A stretch of 64,000 nucleotides of DNA from Albirhodobacter sp048262715 (GTDB lineage Bacteria; Pseudomonadota; Alphaproteobacteria; Rhodobacterales; Rhodobacteraceae). Below are positions 59,201 to 64,000 of the stretch, piece by piece. The notes beneath the pieces were generated by a model, which worked only from the letters and a program-made list of their open reading frames with translations, ran no database searches and was not told where the DNA came from. The number at the start of each line of letters is the position of its first letter. The first letter of the stretch is position 1. The stretch is from positions 1 through 64,000 of the forward strand of contig JBLXEV010000005.1 in assembly GCA_048262715.1 (NCBI GenBank), read 5' to 3'. The translations under genes were made by a program, and so were the position numbers.

Positions 59201-59258
59201 TCTGAACTGGCTGCGCATCCGAACTGGCAGCAGGGCGCGTGCGCCCGCTCGCAGGGTC

Positions 59259-60431
59259 TCAGGCGCGCGGGTCTGCCCATAGCACGACATTCAGCCCCGC
59301 GAGCCGCGCCAAGCGGACAAGCTCCGCGTCCAGTTTGCGGGACCGTTCCCGAGACGTCGCGACGCCCTGTTCATGCCAATGTTTGAGGACACTCAGCGTT
59401 CCGGTCGAGCGATCTGCCTTTGCCTCAATCCGGCCAACGAACCGAGTGCCTTCAAGCACTGGGAAGACATAGTAGCCCCATTGCCGCTTTGCGGCGGGTA
59501 CGAACATCTCCACCGTATAATCAAAGCCAAACAGGCGCTTGAGGCGCACGCGATCACGGATTGCCGGATCAAACGGATTCAGGATGCGAAGGCGATTTGG
59601 GACAGTTGCCGATTGCAGACGGTCCTCGATGTCCGCACAGGCCCACGCTTTGCTCCAACTGCCGTCATACCCTTCCACCTCAACCGCGACCATCCCAGCA
59701 GCCCCGCGCTCCGCCCAAGCGGCAACCTCATGGCCCTCAGTCGCAGCCCAGAACTTCCGAATCTCGCCCAAAGTCCCGAACCCGATCCGCTCCAGAGCGG
59801 CATCGCACAGCCAATCGATTTGCGCCGCGTCTGGCATCTGCGCCGCGCGAAGATCGGGAGGAAACACGCGTTCCGCGAGGTCATAGACCTTGGTGAAACC
59901 GTCGCGATGGCTGGTGGCAAGCTCGCCCGCGTACCAAAGATAATCCAACGCTTTCTTATGCGGGGGGCGTTGCCACATGGCTTTCGGCCCGTCGATCTGC
60001 GTCTCGAAATCGCGGGTCGACAGCGGTCCCTCTTCGGCGATGCGCCGCTTAACACTTTCCAGAAGATCGGCATCCAGCGCCCCGCCATACCATGACGAGC
60101 GCGCAACCTTTTCCTTCATCCGCCGGAACTGCCGCTGCCACATTGGCAGGAACTCCATAGGCAGCACCGACGCATCATGGGTGAAATGCTCGAACACCTG
60201 CCGCCCGCGCCCCAATAGGCCGTCCAGATCGGGCTCGCGGTAGCTTTGCATCCGGCTCCATAAAATATGATGATGCGCGCGCGAGACCACCTGAATAGTG
60301 TCGATCTGCACGAACCCCAGCGCCTTAATCAACGCCGCGGTATCGCGCGGGCCCGTTGGCGCGGCCCCGAAGCCATGGGCCGAAAGCCACAGGCGTCTTG
60401 CATCGCGATTTGCAATCCTCAAAGGCGGCAT
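59259..60431 (-). CDS. YcaQ/AlkZ-type winged-helix DNA glycosylase
   Basis: A 390-residue protein of the HTH_42/AlkZ-like superfamily. The catalytic QxD motif is Gln42-Ile43-Asp44 in FVQIDTIQVVSRAHH, as in E. coli YcaQ, an enzyme that unhooks interstrand crosslinks and excises N7-alkylguanine. Three winged-helix subdomains are expected and the sequence is full length. It is a single-gene unit, so repair in response to nucleophile-alkylating stress is its likely role. Confidence 0.88.
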   Translation of the reverse strand: MPPLRIANRDARRLWLSAHGFGAAPTGPRDTAALIKALGFVQIDTIQVVSRAHHHILWSRMQSYREPDLDGLLGRGRQVFEHFTHDASVLPMEFLPMWQRQFRRMKEKVARSSWYGGALDADLLESVKRRIAEEGPLSTRDFETQIDGPKAMWQRPPHKKALDYLWYAGELATSHRDGFTKVYDLAERVFPPDLRAAQMPDAAQIDWLCDAALERIGFGTLGEIRKFWAATEGHEVAAWAERGAAGMVAVEVEGYDGSWSKAWACADIEDRLQSATVPNRLRILNPFDPAIRDRVRLKRLFGFDYTVEMFVPAAKRQWGYYVFPVLEGTRFVGRIEAKADRSTGTLSVLKHWHEQGVATSRERSRKLDAELVRLARLAGLNVVLWADPRA

Positions 60432-60521
60432 GGCGGTCTCTTCGCTAGTCAGAGCGTTCGACGCTATGGATGACGCGCTTGACGCTGTTTTGCAATGGAA
60501 CCGCCCTGCCCGTGACCAGCA

Positions 60522-62306
60522 TCAGATATAAAGGCCAGAGAAGATCACTCCGAGCCCCAGTGCCACGAGGCCCAGCGTGGGCAGGATTTTACGCGCGCTG
60601 ATCAGCCCGTAAGAGAGCAAAGTCAGACCCAAGGCTACGCGCAGCATTGCGATAAGCGCTGCGACAGGGGCCTCAGTGAGGCGCAGCATATCGGGGTTCG
60701 CAATCATGCCCAAGGGAATGACATAAAGCCCGATCCCGAGCGCCATCGAGGTCAAAGCCACCTTCAGCCAGTTCTCGCCGATCATCCCCGCTGCGATGAA
60801 CACCGCCCCACAAACAGGCGGCGTGATCGTTGAGAGAAGCGCAAACCAGAACACGTAGAGATGCGCTTGCAGCGGCTCCAACCCGAGTTGATTCAGGGCA
60901 GGCCCGGCGACGGAGACGCAAATCACATAGGCAGCCGTTGTCGGCACTTCCATCCCGAGGATGAGACAGGCGAGCGCTGTCAGCAAGAGCGAGGGCCAGA
61001 GCATGCCGCCCGACCCCGCTAGGATCAGCGAGGTGATCTTAATCCCTAATCCGGTGATCGACAGAACACCGATGATGATCGAAGCACATAGAATGATCGC
61101 GGCGATCATCGACACCTGCCGCGCGGCGCTCACCACCGCCGCCGTGAGACGGCTGGCGACCTGATCGCGCTTTGATTTCAGATCACTGTTCACAAACAGC
61201 AGCGCAACCCCCGCGAGGATCGCCAATGCCGCTGAATATTCAGGGGTGAATTTCGCGCCGAACATCCCCCAGAGCAAAACCGAAAACGGCACCATGAAGA
61301 AGAGCGAGGTGATGATGACATCGCGCCGCGCCGGACGATCCGCCACATCGACTCCTTTGAGTTCAAACCGCCGCGCATAGGCATTGATCCCGACCCAGAC
61401 CGCGAGGAAATACAAGAACGCGGGCAAGATCGCCGCCGCCATGATTGAAGTATAGGGAACCCCTGTCAGCTCGACCATCACGAAGGCCCCTGCCCCCATC
61501 AACGGTGGCATGATCTGTCCACCCGATGAGGCCACAGCCTCGACCGCTGCGGCCAGTCGCTTGGGGTAGCCGAGCTTGGTCATCGCGGGCAAGGTGATCG
61601 CCCCCGTTGAGGCAACATTGGCCGAAGCCGAGCCTGAGATCGACCCGAAGAGCGCGGATGAAATCACCGAGACTTTTGCCGCGCCCCCCGTCAGCCGGCC
61701 CGCACTGGCCGCGGCGATATTCATGAACCCCTGCCCCGCCTCGCCCGCGTTCAGAACCGCACCAAAAATCACGAAAATCGACACCACACCGACCGACACA
61801 CCCGTTAACGCGCCCCAGAGCCCACCCTCCGCAATTGTCAGCGTGCCGAGAAAGCTGCTGATCGGGGTGCCGGAATGGCCGAATTGTCCAGGGATATACT
61901 GGCCAAACAGGCCGTAGAGCAGCGCAGACCCCGCCACCAGTGGCAGCGGCCAGCCAATGGCGCGGCGCGCGGCCTCCAGCGTCACCCCCAGCAGGACAAT
62001 GGCGATGACAAGCTGAAAGCGCCCCTCTAGAAATCCATATTGATCGGACAGGCGATCATTGTTGACGGCGATCCAGAGCGCGGCGGCCACACCTGCCGCA
62101 GCGAGGACAAGCCCGCTGGCCCGGCTTGCCCGCGTTTTCGCGCCCAGCACCAGAATAAACGGCAGGATAAACGCCATATGCAGCGGTCTGCTGACCAGAT
62201 TGGGAACGAGACCGGAGAAAATGAGCGCAAGATGATACCCGACCAGTCCGATTGCCAAAACCAGCCAGAAGGCTGCACTCAAGCGCCCCTTAGGAAGCGT
62301 TTCCAT
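60522..62306 (-). CDS. TRAP transporter fused permease (DctQM-type, TAXI system)
   Basis: A 594-residue, about 16-helix inner-membrane protein in which the small four-helix (DctQ) domain is fused to the large DctM domain. The DctM signatures are AEGGLWGALTGVSVGVVSIF, AKVSVISSALFGSISGSASAN and FVMVELTGVPYTSIM. It follows the TAXI binding-protein gene by 74 bases. Such transporters import dicarboxylates or other small organic acids with sodium; the substrate is not evident. Confidence 0.92.
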   Translation of the reverse strand: METLPKGRLSAAFWLVLAIGLVGYHLALIFSGLVPNLVSRPLHMAFILPFILVLGAKTRASRASGLVLAAAGVAAALWIAVNNDRLSDQYGFLEGRFQLVIAIVLLGVTLEAARRAIGWPLPLVAGSALLYGLFGQYIPGQFGHSGTPISSFLGTLTIAEGGLWGALTGVSVGVVSIFVIFGAVLNAGEAGQGFMNIAAASAGRLTGGAAKVSVISSALFGSISGSASANVASTGAITLPAMTKLGYPKRLAAAVEAVASSGGQIMPPLMGAGAFVMVELTGVPYTSIMAAAILPAFLYFLAVWVGINAYARRFELKGVDVADRPARRDVIITSLFFMVPFSVLLWGMFGAKFTPEYSAALAILAGVALLFVNSDLKSKRDQVASRLTAAVVSAARQVSMIAAIILCASIIIGVLSITGLGIKITSLILAGSGGMLWPSLLLTALACLILGMEVPTTAAYVICVSVAGPALNQLGLEPLQAHLYVFWFALLSTITPPVCGAVFIAAGMIGENWLKVALTSMALGIGLYVIPLGMIANPDMLRLTEAPVAALIAMLRVALGLTLLSYGLISARKILPTLGLVALGLGVIFSGLYI

Positions 62307-62380
62307 GATGATACCTGCATATTTGGTGCGCAGGCCGGAGCTAAGATCCAGCCTGCCTATAGGGCTTTTGCTTAGGCGCT

Positions 62381-63340
62381 TTACTTCTGCGCATCTGTGA
62401 GGGCAATGCCTGCTTCTTCATAATAGCGCTGCGCGCCCGGGTGGATCTTGGTGTCGATATTCGTCAAAAGATCTTGCGTTACGCCATTCCACCAAGGGGA
62501 TGTATCGCCCAGTTTCGCTTTGCTTTCCCAGAAAGTTTTGGTGAGCTGATACGCAGTGTCGTCATCCATTGCGGTTGACGCGAAAGCCGCAACCGGAAGC
62601 GATGTCGTCTGCACGTCCATCTCCTGACCGGAATAGGTGCCTGCGGGGATCACAAGCTTGGCACGGCCCGTCTGCGCGATTTGCGCGTCGGTCATCGAAA
62701 TCAATGTAACGGGGGTAGAAGCTGCCGCTTCGATCACGTTGGGCGCAGGCCATGATCCCGAGGTGACGAAGCCATCGATTTGGCCGTTCTTCAGCGCAGC
62801 CACCGCATTCGAAAGCTCCGCATCAGCGATTTTAACCTTGCCAGTCAGGCCAAATGTCTCGAGATACTTCTCGCCTTCGGTCGCCCCGAAAGAGCCTTTG
62901 CCGAGCAGAATATGCTTGCCCTCCAGCCCCATCAGATCCGTCACACCGCTCTGCGCAGACATGACGAAATGCATCGACAGCGAGGGGATCGGGAACAGCG
63001 CGCGGATTTCGTCGAATTTGGGATCTCCCTTGCCCTCGAACATCGCCTTGCCCTCTTGCGCAAGACGAACCATCGCGGGGGGCGTGGTGAACACATAATC
63101 CGCGCCGCGTGCCCTGACCTCCATGACGTTTTGAACTGAGCCTTGGCTCTCCTCAATCGTCATTTGCAGCGCACCATCGCTGCCTGCCTTGATGGCCTCG
63201 GCCAACTCGGCCCCCATCTGGTAATAGGCCGATCCGGTTTTAGCAGATTTATACGTGATCCGCGTTTCGGCGGAGGCGGCATTCGAACCGAATGCGGCAA
63301 CCGCAAGCGCCGTCAGGGCCGTTTTCATCAAGGTTTTCAT
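62381..63340 (-). CDS. TAXI family TRAP transporter substrate-binding protein
   Basis: A 319-residue periplasmic protein with a signal peptide (cleavage after ASA near residue 24). The mature protein opens ETRITYKSAKTGSAYYQMGAELAEAIK, and contains GSFGATEGEKYLETFGLTGK and DGFVTSGSWPAPNVIEAA, typical of TAXI proteins. AAGGAGGAG before ATG 63340 fixes the start; an upstream in-frame ATG at 63451 lacks a signal peptide context. It heads a two-gene operon with the fused permease. Confidence 0.93.
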   Translation of the reverse strand: MKTLMKTALTALAVAAFGSNAASAETRITYKSAKTGSAYYQMGAELAEAIKAGSDGALQMTIEESQGSVQNVMEVRARGADYVFTTPPAMVRLAQEGKAMFEGKGDPKFDEIRALFPIPSLSMHFVMSAQSGVTDLMGLEGKHILLGKGSFGATEGEKYLETFGLTGKVKIADAELSNAVAALKNGQIDGFVTSGSWPAPNVIEAAASTPVTLISMTDAQIAQTGRAKLVIPAGTYSGQEMDVQTTSLPVAAFASTAMDDDTAYQLTKTFWESKAKLGDTSPWWNGVTQDLLTNIDTKIHPGAQRYYEEAGIALTDAQK

Positions 63341-63671
63341 CTCAACTCCTCCTTCGAGATAGGCTTCGTCATCATTGGTTTGGCGAGGCACAATACCGCG
63401 CCTCCGCAGTCGCTGCGGTCTCATCGCTGCAAAGAAAGTTGAGAGGGCCACGCCGTCAACAGGCAGGTTTTAACCAGTGTGAATATGTCCCACGGCGGGG
63501 GGCAAAAACAAGACCGCATATCGTGCTGCAAGCTGTTGGAACGCGGACGCCTCGCAGGCTCGCCCGCCAGATCTGGGGGAATGGATCTATTGGCTTCGCC
63601 CTCAGCGCAAGTCTGATCTCATTCCGCATGGCTTTAAGGGCAATGACGGAATACGTCGAAGCGGGGACGGC
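63341..63671. other. Gap without recognised gene (331 bp)
   Basis: No convincing coding sequence was recognised. It should contain the TAXI-TRAP promoter close to 63341-63450. A plus-strand frame remains open to 63675 and ends in TAG opposite the response-regulator stop, but its protein has no family resemblance and no plausible start. Confidence 0.5.
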
Positions 63672-64000
63672 CTAGGACTGTCCCCTTTGGGACCAAATTC
63701 TAACGATATCAGCCGCGAGAAGCATTGGGTCAAATGGCTTCACAATCACATCCAACGCACCTGCGGCTTTCAGCTTGTCGATATCTGAATATTGCGCCTT
63801 GGCCGTCATGAAGAGCACAGGTGTTTCGGCAAACTCGGGCATTGCCCGCAGTTTTTGCAGCGTTTCTTCCCCATTCATCCCTGGCATCATGACATCGAGC
63901 AGGAACAAATCGGGCTGGGCCGCAACCGCGCCCAGTAGAACCTCTTGCCCCGAGGCGAATTGCACGACTTCCAAACCGCCGACCAACTCCAGCGCAAGCC
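63672..64000 (-). CDS. Response regulator receiver domain protein, C-terminal part
   Basis: The gene runs in from the right edge; about 109 residues are present. The phosphorylated aspartate lies in LFLLDVMMPGMNGEE, the conserved Thr in VLFMTAK and the Lys in VIVKPFDPM, so this is a CheY-like receiver. Nothing follows the receiver, so it is probably a stand-alone response regulator or the last domain of a hybrid kinase. The stop is TAG at 63674-63672. Confidence 0.85.
   Translation of the reverse strand, partial: LALELVGGLEVVQFASGQEVLLGAVAAQPDLFLLDVMMPGMNGEETLQKLRAMPEFAETPVLFMTAKAQYSDIDKLKAAGALDVIVKPFDPMLLAADIVRIWSQRGQS

Noticed and set aside
59201..59258. Terminator between tctA and the convergent glycosylase
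   Set aside because: The only palindrome (GGGCGC-GT-GCGCCC) is short with a two-base loop and no T-run.
63436..63675. Open plus-strand frame before the response regulator
   Set aside because: No recognisable start, no family similarity, and it ends opposite the regulator stop as expected for chance openness.
1..64000. tRNA, rRNA or CRISPR features
   Set aside because: No cloverleaf-type segments with CCA-like ends, no rRNA-like sequence and no regularly spaced repeats were noticed by eye; a covariance-model search would be decisive.

Overview
The window looks like chromosomal DNA of a GC-rich alphaproteobacterium, most probably a member of the Rhodobacterales. Supporting signs are the codon choice, the inositol gene order with fused iolC, the PcaQ-controlled pca operon, and the many ABC, TRAP and tripartite tricarboxylate uptake systems. 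Genes are dense and many neighbours overlap by 1, 4 or 8 bases. No tRNA, rRNA, CRISPR array, prophage or plasmid function was seen. The only mobile DNA recognised is the end of an IS3-type element at the left edge.

Layout. 1-139: truncated IS end. 295-4222: exported esterase-like protein, SLC13 anion transporter with RCK_C domains, small PACE efflux pump. 4492-8225: overlapping operon of serine acetyltransferase, VOC protein, M20 amidohydrolase and LysR regulator. 8375-12285: 3-hydroxyisobutyrate-dehydrogenase-like enzyme, aldehyde dehydrogenase and a two-gene membrane system (probable DUF3100 plus partner), followed by convergent gamma-glutamyltransferase. 14234-19281: probable quinone-detoxification cluster with a LysR regulator, a ring-cleaving-dioxygenase-like protein, an esterase, a natural fusion of those two, a GNAT protein and an FMN reductase. 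19513-32217: myo-inositol uptake and catabolism (iolG, two related genes, RpiR regulator, ABC transporter, iolC-aldolase fusion, iolD, iolE, iolB; iolA is not here). 32281-34225: AraC regulator and crotonase. 34479-37637: manC, asparaginase, phosphopantetheinyl transferase. 37813-38891: Xre/MbcA-RES toxin-antitoxin pair. 38900-43138: pcaQ and pcaCHGB (protocatechuate ortho-cleavage) with an evident PcaQ box. 43247-51160: one long leftward set with GNAT protein, N-acylamino-acid racemase, basic-amino-acid-type ABC transporter, RpiR regulator, ornithine cyclodeaminase and arginase. 51310-53744: two divergent LuxR-type genes, one fused to an alpha/beta hydrolase. 53767-55684: Slam-type outer-membrane protein and a lipoprotein that is probably its substrate. 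56307-59200: tctCBA. 59259-60431: YcaQ-type DNA glycosylase. 60522-63340: TAXI-TRAP transporter. 63672-end: partial response regulator.

How it works together. The region is a catabolic one: separate regulators sit beside separate uptake-plus-degradation modules for inositol, protocatechuate, arginine/ornithine-type (possibly D-) amino acids, tricarboxylate-like acids, and at least two unidentified acylated or amide substrates. The less ordinary parts are the VOC-hydrolase fusion, the LuxR-hydrolase fusion with its divergent partner, the racemase-arginase-cyclodeaminase combination, and the Slam-lipoprotein pair. Several operator-like palindromes sit where the linked regulators would be expected to bind.
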